From an uncultured Prevotellaceae bacterium (GTDB taxonomy: Bacteria > Bacteroidota > Bacteroidia > Bacteroidales > Bacteroidaceae), in NCBI GenBank assembly GCA_947167515.1, contig CAMVIM010000010.1:1-64000 (forward strand): a DNA stretch of 64,000 nucleotides. The letters are read 5' to 3'. The notes below the pieces were generated by a model. The model was not told the DNA's origin. It made no database searches and worked only from the letters and a program-made list of their open reading frames with translations. Each line of letters begins with the position of its first letter. Position 1 is the first letter of the stretch. Positions 1 through 8,644 of this stretch are shown piece after piece. The position numbers and the translations under genes were made by a program.

Positions 1-43
1 GCTAATAATTAAACAATTATTTTATAAGAAATTTTCATCGAAC

Positions 44-145
44 TCACGTTAATTTTACATTTTGTGGGTCTTGCGACTCGGTTGCTGACATGAAGGAAAA
101 GGGTGTCAACAGCATTGCGATGAGAATGAAAAGATTTTTTGCCAT
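44..145 (-). pseudogene. Truncated DUF3244-like secreted protein (remnant)
   Basis: A 33-codon reading frame starting MAKNLFILIAMLL and ending KLT-stop. It matches the first 33 residues of the intact DUF3244-like protein at 42437-42805 (MAKHLFIFIAFLL ... VRLT), including the signal peptide and the SATES segment. The intact protein continues for about 90 more residues; here a TGA follows immediately and the remaining DNA to the window edge does not continue the family. The surroundings also match: the regulator gene lies 163 bp upstream here and 157 bp upstream at the intact locus, with the same promoter-like sequence in the gap. I read it as a decayed second copy. The part beyond position 1 cannot be seen. 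Confidence 0.7.
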
Positions 146-176
146 AACTTGATTTTTTAATATTTGAAATCCGCTG

Positions 177-184
177 CAAAGTTA
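177..184 (-). promoter_or_regulatory. Promoter -7 element of the DUF3244 remnant
   Basis: On the minus strand this reads TAACTTTG, the Bacteroidetes -7 consensus TAnnTTTG, about 30 nt before the remnant's ATG. The sequence from here for about 60 nt upstream is nearly the same as that upstream of the intact DUF3244 gene at 42841-42910. Confidence 0.6.
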
Positions 185-308
185 TGGCAAGTATCTCTGA
201 GAAGTCGAATATTGTCCTTTCTTTTATTTAACCTATTTTTAACCCTGTTTTTATTACGAGTTGTATCTCGTTGTTTTTCAGAATGTTGTAATAATCTTTG
301 CAAATATT

Positions 309-2063
309 TTACACCTCTGTGTTTTTATGCTTTTTCATGTTTCCGTAGAGGGTTGTTGCATTGTCTTCTCCATAGAGTTTCTGGTTGATGTGCCGTTTTA
401 CGATGGCTATTCTTTGGGGGGAGGTGTTGAGCAGGATGGCTATTTCGCCAGGCTGAAAATTTAGGCGAACGAGGATGGCGGTGCGCAGTTCTTGCTCGGT
501 GAGAGTGTGGTCTTGGGTGATGCTTTGATGGAATAAGGGGAGGCACTGGTGGGTGAGGCACTGCAGATTTTCCCACTCGATACCTTGGGGCAGCGGTGAG
601 TGCATTTTGGGGTGTGACATGGTTTTGAAGGACTTTACAATGTCGCTCTCATAAAGTGCCCTTTCTTTTTCTTGGGATTGCATGGCATCGAACCTCACTT
701 GATATTTTGTGATGGTTTCCTTCAGCTCTTCTATTTCCTTTTGTTTGACCCCAAGCACATGCTCTTTCATGTCGCTGTAGGATGCTTCTAACACGATGAG
801 TTCTCGCTCAGCCTGTATGAGCCTTGTGGTTGCTTGGGTGTAGTCGGCATTGAGTTTTCTGTTTCTGGCAATGCTGGCTCTTCTTTTTCTTACCACCCAC
901 CATACAATAGTGCCTATTGCCAAGATACTGGCGATGAGGATAGTCCACTTCTTTCTTTTCTCCAGTTCTGTCTCGTGGGTTTTTATAAGAGCAGTCTGTT
1001 GGTGACGGGTGTAGTCATATAGGGATGACATTTGCACTATCTCTTGAATCTGATTCTTGGCGAGAAACTGCATGAGTCCGTCTTCGCATAGTGCGGCATA
1101 TTTGACAATGGAATCGGTGTTTCTCTTTTCGAGGAAGCAGGACAGTAAGCCCTTGTAGGCGTCATAGTCATAGTTGGCTGCGAGGAGTAGGCGAAAACAG
1201 TGTTCGGCTGAGTCAAGGCGATGGATGCCCACATAGTACCGTCCTTTGTTGTAGTAGTAGGATTTCTTTACAGGCTCTCCTGTTGGGTCGAAAAGTCCTG
1301 ATTGGGTTTCACATATCAGCATCAGTTTGTGTGCTTTCTCGTATTGTGCAGTGCCCAAATAGATGTCAATAGCCTCATGATAGACGTTGGCTGCTTCTTG
1401 TGGATACCCATGTTTTCTGTATAGTCGTGCGCTTTCAAACGTGGACTTTAGTACGTTGGGCGTGTCGCATTGAGCGAAATAGGAGATGGTCATCAGTTCG
1501 ATGCCTTTGATGTAGTTGAAGATGTCGTTTGCCCGCAAGGCGTAGTGGCTGTATTTCTTTTTTGCCTCTATGGCTTCTTCGGGCATGAGTTGTTGATCAT
1601 ACAGTTCTCCCATCTGCCCATATACCTTATATAATGTCTTGTAGTCGCAGTCCTCGCTGAGCGTGTCGGCCTTCTCGATGGCATCGTAGTAGCACTGTAG
1701 GGCTTGGGGTGCCTCGTTTCGGTCGCGGTAGATGCAGCCGAGCAAGTAGTGGGCGCGGAGTTGCTGGTTGGGGGTGCCGTGGCGGTCGTAGTAATCGACC
1801 ACTTCTTGGAAAATGGTGTCGGGAGGCAGGGGCTGGTAGAGCTTGTTGTTGGCTTCTGCCAAGAGGACGGCATGGCGCATGCGTGTTGGCTCCGACTGCT
1901 GGGCGATGGTGCTGTCGGCGGCATGGAGCAGACGGCTTGCCGAGTCGGGCGATGCCTCCATCAGGGTCTCGGCGCGGTCGAGCAATGACAAAACCCTCCT
2001 GTCGTCGGTGCAGGCTGACAACAGGAGGGTTGCTATGAGGATGGTGAGTGGTATGCGGTTCAT
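309..2063 (-). CDS. Membrane-spanning TPR lipoprotein with C-terminal HTH (putative one-component regulator)
   Basis: 584 residues from the ATG at 2063, which overlaps the preceding stop (ATGA). An upstream in-frame start exists, but this one puts a lipobox at once: MNRIPL...LLLSAC with Cys18. Residues 20-370 look like tetratricopeptide helices (YYDRHG..., ALQCYYDAIEKA, GRYYVGIHRLDSAEHCF). A single membrane segment lies at 373-391 (WTILIASILAIGTIVWWVV) followed by RKRR. Residues 400-475 are coiled-coil-like, and 520-565 resemble a helix-turn-helix (LTEQELRTAILVRLNF...). The topology suggests periplasmic TPR sensing and a cytoplasmic DNA-binding end; this is inferred. It is a paralog of 42963-44720 (about 374 bp of the 5' part is 97% identical) and likewise sits just before a DUF3244 gene on the same strand. 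Confidence 0.8.
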   Translation of the reverse strand: MNRIPLTILIATLLLSACTDDRRVLSLLDRAETLMEASPDSASRLLHAADSTIAQQSEPTRMRHAVLLAEANNKLYQPLPPDTIFQEVVDYYDRHGTPNQQLRAHYLLGCIYRDRNEAPQALQCYYDAIEKADTLSEDCDYKTLYKVYGQMGELYDQQLMPEEAIEAKKKYSHYALRANDIFNYIKGIELMTISYFAQCDTPNVLKSTFESARLYRKHGYPQEAANVYHEAIDIYLGTAQYEKAHKLMLICETQSGLFDPTGEPVKKSYYYNKGRYYVGIHRLDSAEHCFRLLLAANYDYDAYKGLLSCFLEKRNTDSIVKYAALCEDGLMQFLAKNQIQEIVQMSSLYDYTRHQQTALIKTHETELEKRKKWTILIASILAIGTIVWWVVRKRRASIARNRKLNADYTQATTRLIQAERELIVLEASYSDMKEHVLGVKQKEIEELKETITKYQVRFDAMQSQEKERALYESDIVKSFKTMSHPKMHSPLPQGIEWENLQCLTHQCLPLFHQSITQDHTLTEQELRTAILVRLNFQPGEIAILLNTSPQRIAIVKRHINQKLYGEDNATTLYGNMKKHKNTEV

Positions 2064-4318
2064 CGTCCCTGTGTGTTCGCCTGATTGCCTTGCCGTTCTG
2101 CGTTTCTGTTTCTGATGGTCTTGGCTTTTTCGGGTTTTTGCTTGGTGATTTTCATGGGTTTCTGCTGGGCGCGGGGCAGGGCGGTAGGGTTCCACTCTTG
2201 GGTGATTTCCCACTGTGCCTTGAGGGTGAGGGCTTGGGGCAGATAATAGACGGGTTCGGGCTGGAGGTGCTGGTCGTAGTCGCCTGTGTCCCAGAGGCCG
2301 TTGTGGTTGAGGTCGTAGAAGAGGCGGAGGTAGTAGGTGCCGGGGTTGATGAAGTAGAAGTCGGCCTTGCCGTTCTGTGCTTTGATGGTCTTGACTACTT
2401 TGTCGCCGCCATCAATCAACTGAACGATGGCGTCCTGGCGGTTGTCGAAGGTGTGCTTGCCGTCATCGGTGGTGCGCTGTCCGCTGAGCACGACGAAGAG
2501 GGTGGAGTAGGAGTCGAGGTTGCGCATGCGGATGATGCGTGTCTGCGCTTCGCTGCGGCGGCCGTAGATGTTGACGAAGGCGGCGGTATCGACCACGAGC
2601 TGGTAGGTGGTGTCGGGTTCCCACTCGGCGTAGAGGCGGTACTTGCGGGCATTGCCTTCGACGGGACGGAAGAGGTACTTGGTGGGCTGGAAGAGGCTAT
2701 CGACCTTGATGTTGAAGTGTATCTTGCTGAGGTCGATGGTGTCGAGGGGCTCTTCAAACTCGAAGTCGATGTTCTTGTCGGGATCCATGGACTGGGTGTT
2801 GCTGACTTTGTAGGTCAGAAACTCTTCGGGCATGGGAGGGATGACGATGTCTTCGTCTTCCTTCTTCCGCTTTTTCTTCTTTTTCTTGTCTTTGGAGGTG
2901 GAGTCGTCGGGGACTTCTGTATGCTCTGGTACCTCCTCTTTTTCAGGCACCTCTATGTTTTCAGGTATCTCTTCATGGCCAGAATCCTCGGTGTTTTCGG
3001 GGTTCTCTGTCCCTTCTGCCGTGGCTGCCTCTTTTTCTTCTTTTCGGGCGGCTCGGCGTTCGTCCTTCAGTTTCTGCTTGTAGGTCTTCACCCATTCGTT
3101 GTACTTCTCTTTCTGTTGACGGGCAATGCGCTCTTTGGTGAGTTTCGAGACGAGGTTGAGGGTGTCGGTGGTGAGGGCGAGCTGGCCTGTGGTGTCGGTG
3201 GCGAAGAACTCGAGCTGGATGTCGAGGGTGTCGATGTTGTAGATGAGGGAGTCGCGAATCCAGTAGTGGAGGGTGTCTTTGTGCAGGTTGGCATCGACCA
3301 CGAAGGCATTGGTGGCATCGAAGTTCAGTCCTGTGAGACGTGGCAGGGTGTCGGAGGGTGCGGTGAAGAAGATGGAGAACTTCTGGGGGATGAGTCGTTC
3401 GCTCTTGAGCAGGTAGCGGTCTTGGACGGCTGACTCGAAGGCGGTGAGTGCGATGTCATCGGGGAAGTAGTGGATGTAGGGGGTCATCACGATGGAGTCG
3501 TAATGGATGCTGTCGTGCCAAATGGTGTCGGGACGTATGTCGGGACGGGAGGAGGTGGAGAGGATGCGGTCGGAGAAGGCGAGCATCTCGGCGCGCTGGT
3601 CGTAGAGGTAGTTCTGGTTCATGTCTTTGAGGGCGAAGACGCGGTATTGACCGGGCGAGAGGCCTTTGACGACGAAGTGACCTCGGCTGTCGGTGCGTGA
3701 GATGCGCTCGAAAGGACGGGTGCGGAAGGTGGAGTCAGGGAGGTTCTGGAGGCTGTCGAGGCGGTAGAGTCCGACGAGGATGCCTTTGATGGGTTCGAGG
3801 TTGCTGGCATCGAGCACGTGACCCGACACTTGGAAGGTATCGACCTGTTCGCCTGTGGAGAAGGTGAAGGCGAAGTCGCCGTAGGGGTTGCCTTCGTTGT
3901 TATCGACGATGGCATCGGCGAAGTCGATGGTGTAGGTCATGTTGGGCTTGAGTGAGTCGAGCAGGCTGATGGTGACTTTCTTGCCATTGGCTTCGATTTC
4001 AGGCTGTTCGATTTGTGGGGGGGAGATGACCACCTTTTCGGCGGCGTTGTCTATCTTGATGAACTCGTCGAAATCTATCGTAATCTTCTTGGCATGCTTC
4101 ACGTTGCTGGCTCCGAGTTTGGGCGATGTGCGCACCACTCGCGGAGGGGTCTCGTCGTAGGGTCCTCCGTCGGGAGTGCCGATGCGGGCACAAGAAGAGA
4201 AAAAAATGCATAATGCATAATGTATAATGCATAATAAGGCTACAGCCTTGTGCGCTGCGTGGCACTCTTTTGCTTGGCAAAGCCAATTATACATGGTGGA
4301 AGCAAGCCGCATGGTCAT
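2060..4318 (-). CDS. Ig-like (Big_5/SbsA-type) domain lipoprotein
   Basis: 752 residues. A lipobox-like end of signal peptide (CIFFSSC then ARIGTPDGGP) is followed by PPRVVRTSPKLGASNV...ITIDFDEFI, the hallmark of the bacterial Ig-like domain that opens many Bacteroidetes surface lipoproteins. A carboxypeptidase-regulatory-like fold follows (VSGHVLDASNLEPIKGILVGLY). The middle (around residues 410-480) is an acidic and lysine-rich low-complexity stretch (EGTENPENTEDSGHEEIPE; KDKKKKKKRKKEDEDI). The N-terminus is odd: the signal-peptide core LLCIIHYALCIF is encoded by the ATTATGC heptanucleotide repeat, and another copy of the repeat lies directly before the ATG. Its stop overlaps the next gene's ATG, so the TPR/HTH gene is likely co-transcribed. 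Specific function unknown; probably an outer-membrane anchored lipoprotein. Confidence 0.75.
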   Translation of the reverse strand: MTMRLASTMYNWLCQAKECHAAHKAVALLCIIHYALCIFFSSCARIGTPDGGPYDETPPRVVRTSPKLGASNVKHAKKITIDFDEFIKIDNAAEKVVISPPQIEQPEIEANGKKVTISLLDSLKPNMTYTIDFADAIVDNNEGNPYGDFAFTFSTGEQVDTFQVSGHVLDASNLEPIKGILVGLYRLDSLQNLPDSTFRTRPFERISRTDSRGHFVVKGLSPGQYRVFALKDMNQNYLYDQRAEMLAFSDRILSTSSRPDIRPDTIWHDSIHYDSIVMTPYIHYFPDDIALTAFESAVQDRYLLKSERLIPQKFSIFFTAPSDTLPRLTGLNFDATNAFVVDANLHKDTLHYWIRDSLIYNIDTLDIQLEFFATDTTGQLALTTDTLNLVSKLTKERIARQQKEKYNEWVKTYKQKLKDERRAARKEEKEAATAEGTENPENTEDSGHEEIPENIEVPEKEEVPEHTEVPDDSTSKDKKKKKKRKKEDEDIVIPPMPEEFLTYKVSNTQSMDPDKNIDFEFEEPLDTIDLSKIHFNIKVDSLFQPTKYLFRPVEGNARKYRLYAEWEPDTTYQLVVDTAAFVNIYGRRSEAQTRIIRMRNLDSYSTLFVVLSGQRTTDDGKHTFDNRQDAIVQLIDGGDKVVKTIKAQNGKADFYFINPGTYYLRLFYDLNHNGLWDTGDYDQHLQPEPVYYLPQALTLKAQWEITQEWNPTALPRAQQKPMKITKQKPEKAKTIRNRNAERQGNQANTQGR

Positions 4319-4349
4319 TATGCATTATGAATTGTGAATTATGAATTAA
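4206..4349. repeat. Inverted pair of heptanucleotide repeats flanking a start codon
   Basis: Two clusters: GCATAAT-type units at 4206-4236 and CATTATG/GAATTAT-type units at 4316-4349, in opposite orientations. The second ends at the lipoprotein's ATG and also supplies the last codons (Asn-Ser) and stop of the GH3-family gene. The two can pair over at least 13 nt (ATAATGCATAATG with CATTATGCATTAT). Confidence 0.7.
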
Positions 4350-5865
4350 GAGAGATGAGTTCCTCGATGTATTGGCGTGAGTTGCTGAGCCGTGGAATCT
4401 TGTGCTGGCCGCCGAGCTTTCCTTTGCTCTTGAGCCACTCGTCGAAGAGGCCGGGCTTGGCGACGATGATTTCGAGTGGCTGGAGCGTGATGTCCTTGTG
4501 GCGCTTGGCTTCGTAGTCGGAGTTGATGGCCTGGAGGGAGCGGTCGAGTATCTGTGAGAATTCTTCGACCGAACCGGGCATCTTGGCGAAGTCTATCATC
4601 CACTGGTGGCGGCACTTGGCATTGCTGTCCATGAAGATGGGCGCGGCAGTGTAGTCTTTCACCTGTGCGCCGGTAGCAACGCATGCCTGGAGGAGTCCCT
4701 TTTCAGCGTTATCGACGATGAGTTCCTCGCCGAACGCGTTGATGAAGTGCTTGGTGCGGCCAGTGATGCGGAACTTGTAGGGGTCGCGCTGGGAGAATTG
4801 CACGGTGTCGCCGATGAGGTAGCGCCAGAGTCCGCAGGTGGTGCTGATAATCATGGCGTAGTTGACACCGGTCTTGACTTCCCAGAGGGGAACTATCTGG
4901 CTCTCGTCGATGGGGTGGCCGTCGGGAGAGAGGTTGTCCATCGGGCAGAATTCGTAGAAGATGCCGTAGTCAATCATCAGGAGCATGTTGGGGTCGGAGA
5001 GGTCGTTCTGCAAGCCGAAGAAGCCTTCGCTGGCGTTGTAGGTCTCCATGTAGTGCATGTTGGGCAGTGTGATGATGTTCTTGTACTGCTCGCGGTAGGG
5101 GGTGAATGCCACGCCTCCGTGGAAGAAGACTTCGAGGTTGGGCCACACTTCGTCGAGGCGGTCCACGCCTTTCAGTTCCATGACGCGGTTGAGCACACTG
5201 AGCATCCATGAGGGCACTCCGCTGATGTTGGTGATGTTCATGTCCATGGCAGCCCGTGCAATCTTGTCGCGTTTTTCCTCGAAGTCGCTCAGCAGGGCGA
5301 TGTTCTTCTTGGGCACACGAATCATCTTGGCTGCAGTGGGGATGTTCTCGATGAGGATGGCGCTGAGGTCGCCCACCAAGCTGTTGGGGGTGTTGAGGTT
5401 GGGCGAATGGCTTCCGCCGAGGATGAGGCTCTTGCCAGAGAAGAATTTGCTGTGGGGATTGATGTGCAGATAGCTGACCACGCAGTCGGTGCCGCCTCGG
5501 TAGTGGATGTTCTTCAATCCTTCGCCACTGACGGGAATGAACTTGCTCTTGTCGTTGGTGGTGCCTGATGACTTGGCATACCAGCGCACCACGCCTGGCC
5601 AAAGGATGTTGGCCTTGCCTTCGCGCATCTGGTGGATGTAACCTTTCAGCTCTTCGTAGGTGTTTACGGGAACATTCTTGCGGAAGGTCTCATAAGAATC
5701 AATGTCGGCATACTGGTGCTTTTCACCCCATTCGGTCAGTTTCCCCTGGCGGATGAGATGACGGAATATCTTGAGTTGTATGTCTTTGGCTCGTGTGGCG
5801 TATTTCTCTATCTGTTTCTGCCTTTTCGAGAAATAGATTTTATTGAGTAATCCTGTTGTGTTCAT
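4339..5865 (-). CDS. GH3 auxin-responsive promoter family protein (acyl-adenylating fold)
   Basis: 508 residues from the ATG at 5865 (MNTTGLLNKIYFSKR). The longer frame upstream would run through the promoter, so I chose this start. The sequence matches the GH3 family from end to end: WYAKSSGTTNDKSKFIPVS near residue 95 is the nucleotide-binding motif, and YNASEGFFGLQ and TGRTKHFINAFGEELIVDNAE follow at the expected places. Plant members join amino acids to acyl acids through an adenylate; bacterial members are common in Bacteroidetes and their substrate is not known. The final two codons and the stop come from an intergenic repeat. Cytoplasmic; transcribed from its own promoter and probably read through into the Ig-like lipoprotein. 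Confidence 0.85.
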   Translation of the reverse strand: MNTTGLLNKIYFSKRQKQIEKYATRAKDIQLKIFRHLIRQGKLTEWGEKHQYADIDSYETFRKNVPVNTYEELKGYIHQMREGKANILWPGVVRWYAKSSGTTNDKSKFIPVSGEGLKNIHYRGGTDCVVSYLHINPHSKFFSGKSLILGGSHSPNLNTPNSLVGDLSAILIENIPTAAKMIRVPKKNIALLSDFEEKRDKIARAAMDMNITNISGVPSWMLSVLNRVMELKGVDRLDEVWPNLEVFFHGGVAFTPYREQYKNIITLPNMHYMETYNASEGFFGLQNDLSDPNMLLMIDYGIFYEFCPMDNLSPDGHPIDESQIVPLWEVKTGVNYAMIISTTCGLWRYLIGDTVQFSQRDPYKFRITGRTKHFINAFGEELIVDNAEKGLLQACVATGAQVKDYTAAPIFMDSNAKCRHQWMIDFAKMPGSVEEFSQILDRSLQAINSDYEAKRHKDITLQPLEIIVAKPGLFDEWLKSKGKLGGQHKIPRLSNSRQYIEELISLNS

Positions 5866-5885
5866 TGCTGATAGGTTTGATGGTG

Positions 5886-5917
5886 CAAAGTTACGACTAT
5901 GTGTGGGAATAAGCAAA
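5886..5917 (-). promoter_or_regulatory. Promoter of the GH3-family gene
   Basis: Minus-strand reading gives TTTG (5914-5917), 20 nt, then TAACTTTG (5886-5893): a full Bacteroidetes sigma-factor promoter 20 nt ahead of the ATG at 5865. Confidence 0.75.
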
Positions 5918-5918
5918 T

Positions 5919-6839
5919 TTATTTTGCTGTTTTTCCGTGGGTCAGCTTGTTGCTTTTGATGCCGTTTTGCAATTCTTTGTCACGCTTGACGCGTTTGAGG
6001 GCTTGTTTTGCAGCGTTCTGGTCGCTCTCTTTCTTGCTGTAACCGTCGCCCGTGCCGCAAGGTATGCCCTCGATGAAGATGGAGGAATGGAAAACGGGAG
6101 CGTTGCTGTTTTGGCTGTCGCGCGACTCTTTTTGTCTGAACTCAAACCGGTACTGGTACTTCTGGCACCACTCAATCACGGCACTCTTGAAGTTGATCTC
6201 CTGCTTGGCCATGCTGCTAATGTCGATGTGTTTCTGGAAGACTTGCTCTTCGAGAAAGCGGTAGCAGTAGTGGTAGCCCCGGTCGAGATAGATGGCACCG
6301 ACAAAGGCTTCGAAGGCGTTGCCGTTCATGAAACTGTTGTGGCCTGTCGTGACAGCGCCCACATGGTGTACCAGTTTGTCGAGTCCAAGACCGATGGCCA
6401 CTTGGTTGAGTGTGCTTCGGCAGACAATCTTGCTTCGCAGGGTGGTGAGGAAACCCTCTTGCTTGTTGCCGTAGTGCTTGTAGAGAATGTCGGCCACAAT
6501 GGCTCCCAGCACCGCATCGCCCAGAAATTCCAGACGCTCGTTGCTGATGTGGGAAGAGGAGCCCTTGTTTCCCATGGATGCGCCCTTGCTGCCTGCTGCC
6601 CCGTCCTTTCCCTTCTGAGCCTCGGCAGCTGCTTGTTTGCGCGCTTCTCGTTTCTCTCGTGGCGTGAGTTGTTTGTATCTCTGTTCCTGCTCGTAATGGG
6701 ACACGGACTTGTGCATCAGAGCCAGTTCGTATAGCTTGATGTTGTGTGGGTAAAATCCGAGGATGGATTTAAGCCGTAAAAAAGGCTTCTTCTCGGAAAC
6801 GAAAAGAAGCCTCATTTTATCTAATAGATCCGAAATCAC
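5919..6839 (-). CDS. rnc: Ribonuclease III
   Basis: 306 residues. The endonuclease signature NERLEFLGDAVLGAIVAD is intact near residue 105, as are the later active-site region NAFEAFVGAIYLDRG and a C-terminal double-stranded RNA-binding domain (FKSAVIEWCQKYQYRFEF ... GYSKKESDQNAAKQAL). It cleaves double-stranded RNA in rRNA and mRNA processing. Unusual: between the HKS motif (residue 43-45) and NERLEF there are about 50 extra residues, first charged (EQRYKQLTPREKREARK) then Gly/Ser/Lys-rich, where most family members have only a short link. Gene order acpP-fabF-rnc is conserved in many bacteria. Start uncertain between Met1 and Met9. Confidence 0.93.
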   Translation of the reverse strand: MISDLLDKMRLLFVSEKKPFLRLKSILGFYPHNIKLYELALMHKSVSHYEQEQRYKQLTPREKREARKQAAAEAQKGKDGAAGSKGASMGNKGSSSHISNERLEFLGDAVLGAIVADILYKHYGNKQEGFLTTLRSKIVCRSTLNQVAIGLGLDKLVHHVGAVTTGHNSFMNGNAFEAFVGAIYLDRGYHYCYRFLEEQVFQKHIDISSMAKQEINFKSAVIEWCQKYQYRFEFRQKESRDSQNSNAPVFHSSIFIEGIPCGTGDGYSKKESDQNAAKQALKRVKRDKELQNGIKSNKLTHGKTAK

Positions 6840-6882
6840 CTGTTTTCTCTTTTGGAAAAGTTCTTGAGAACTAAGCCCAAGA

Positions 6883-8145
6883 TTACTGGTATTTCTTGAA
6901 TATTACACTTGCATTGTGACCTCCAAAGCCGAACGTGTTGCTGAGTGCGACACGGACAGTGCGCTTCTGAGCCTTGTTGAAAGTGAAATTGAGGTTGTAG
7001 TCAATTTCAGGATCTTGGTCATCGTCAGCGTGGTTGATGGTTGGGGGCACGATGTCATTTTTCACAGCGAGGATGCTGATCATTGCTTCGACAGCACCTG
7101 CGGCACCGAGGAGGTGACCTGTCATGGACTTGGTCGAGCTGATGTTGAGCTTGTAGGCTGCATCGCCAAACACTTCCTTGATAGCCTTGGCCTCGGAGAT
7201 GTCACCCACATGAGTGGAAGTGCCGTGAACATTGATGTAGTCAACGTCTTCGGGCTTGATTCCAGCGTCCTTGAGTGCGCGCTGCATCACGAGCTTTGCA
7301 CCGAGACCTTCGGGGTGAGTGGCTGTGATGTGGTAAGCGTCGGCAGACATGCCGGCACCGATCATCTCAGCATAAATCTTGGCACCGCGAGCTTTTGCAT
7401 GCTCAAGCTCTTCAAGAATCAGGATGCCTGCACCTTCGCCCATGACGAAACCGTCACGGCTTGCGCTGAATGGACGGCTTGCCTTCTCTGGCTCGTCGTT
7501 GCGGGTGGAGAGTGCCTTCATGGCATTGAAACCACCTACGCCCGATGCAAAGATGGCAGCCTCGGCACCACCTGTAATCATTGCGTTGGCTTTGCCAAGG
7601 CGAATGAGGTTGAAGGCGTCAGCGACAGCGTTGGAAGAAGATGCGCATGCGGAAGTTGTTGTGTAGTTTGGTCCACGGAATCCATACTGAATGGAGATAT
7701 GGCCTGAGGCAATATCAGCAATCATCTTGGGGATGAAGAATGGATTGAACTTGGGGCCGAGTTGAGGACCGTTGAGTGCATAGTTGCCGGCCTCTTCCTC
7801 GAAAGTCTTGATACCTCCGATACCTACACCGAGCACAACTCCGATTTCGTTCTTGTCAACAGCCTCCAGGTCCATGCCAGAATCGTCGATGGCCATCTTG
7901 GCTGCAGCAAGCGCATACTGGGTGTAAAGGTCCATCTTGCGGGCTTCCTTACGGTCGATGAAGGCAGCCGAGTCAAAACCTTTCACTTCGCATGCGAACT
8001 GAGTCTTGAACTGTGAAGCGTCGAAATGAGTAATAGGACCAGCGCCGCTCTTGCCTGCCTTGAGGTTTTCCCAAGACTCCTCAGCTGTGTTGCCGAGTGG
8101 AGTCAGAGCGCCAAGACCTGTTACAACAACTCTTTTTAATTCCAT
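6883..8145 (-). CDS. fabF: Beta-ketoacyl-ACP synthase II
   Basis: 420 residues, the usual length. The thiolase-fold catalytic triad is complete: Cys167 in TTSACASS, His307 in NVHGTST and His344 in MTGHLLGAAG. It condenses malonyl-ACP with acyl-ACP in fatty acid elongation in the cytoplasm. The gene follows acpP by 26 bp and precedes rnc by 43 bp, so the three form an operon read from the acpP promoter. The C-terminal NTFGFGGHNASVIF is typical. Confidence 0.97.
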   Translation of the reverse strand: MELKRVVVTGLGALTPLGNTAEESWENLKAGKSGAGPITHFDASQFKTQFACEVKGFDSAAFIDRKEARKMDLYTQYALAAAKMAIDDSGMDLEAVDKNEIGVVLGVGIGGIKTFEEEAGNYALNGPQLGPKFNPFFIPKMIADIASGHISIQYGFRGPNYTTTSACASSSNAVADAFNLIRLGKANAMITGGAEAAIFASGVGGFNAMKALSTRNDEPEKASRPFSASRDGFVMGEGAGILILEELEHAKARGAKIYAEMIGAGMSADAYHITATHPEGLGAKLVMQRALKDAGIKPEDVDYINVHGTSTHVGDISEAKAIKEVFGDAAYKLNISSTKSMTGHLLGAAGAVEAMISILAVKNDIVPPTINHADDDQDPEIDYNLNFTFNKAQKRTVRVALSNTFGFGGHNASVIFKKYQ

Positions 8146-8171
8146 AATTACTTAGCGGTTAGCCTCGTTAA

Positions 8172-8408
8172 TTATTTTGCGTTATCCTCGATGTACTTGA
8201 TGGCGTCGCCAACAGTAGCGATCTTTTCAGCCTGATCGTCAGGAATATTGATACCGAAAGCCTTCTCGAACTCCATGATGAGTTCTACGGTGTCGAGAGA
8301 GTCAGCACCGAGGTCGTTAGTGAAACTTGCTTCTGGCTTTACTTCAGCTTCGTCAACGTTGAGCTTCTCAACGATGATTGATTTTACTCTTGATTCAATT
8401 TCAGACAT
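8172..8408 (-). CDS. acpP: Acyl carrier protein
   Basis: 78 residues, acidic, with the phosphopantetheine attachment site [10 protein letters not shown]; the modified serine is Ser37. It carries growing acyl chains for fatty acid synthesis and is the substrate partner of the adjacent FabF. First gene of acpP-fabF-rnc. Confidence 0.97.
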   Translation of the reverse strand: MSEIESRVKSIIVEKLNVDEAEVKPEASFTNDLGADSLDTVELIMEFEKAFGINIPDDQAEKIATVGDAIKYIEDNAK

Positions 8409-8474
8409 AATCTTAGATGTTTAAATGTTAATGATTACTTTCTTTTATTTGTCCGTACTTTACGTTTTCGGGTG

Positions 8475-8482
8475 CAAAGGTA
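8475..8482 (-). promoter_or_regulatory. Promoter -7 element of acpP-fabF-rnc
   Basis: Reads TACCTTTG on the minus strand, with TTGGAG about 21 nt upstream. It lies 67 nt before the acpP ATG, giving a leader of about 60 nt. Confidence 0.65.
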
Positions 8483-8601
8483 GGAATAATTCTTTGATTT
8501 CTCCAAGAATATTTCCATAAAAAGCATTTTTAATGCACAAAAACAAGTAAAAGTGTGCAAAAAACAAGGCTTTTGTTCTCATTTTAGTCTTTGAGCATAG
8601 C

Positions 8602-8619
8602 AAAAGCGGCTCCGCTTTT
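8602..8619 (-). terminator. Probable typA terminator
   Basis: Inverted repeat AAAAGCG-GCTC-CGCTTTT 25 nt after the typA stop. The stem's own T-rich arm provides most of the U tract, so termination may be partial. Confidence 0.5.
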
Positions 8620-8644
8620 TCACTTGGAGAAATGCTTCCGCACA

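Noticed and set aside
2048..3433. 461-codon plus-strand frame opposite the Ig-like lipoprotein
   Set aside because: Val/Gly/Glu-rich shadow translation; the minus-strand lipoprotein is clear.
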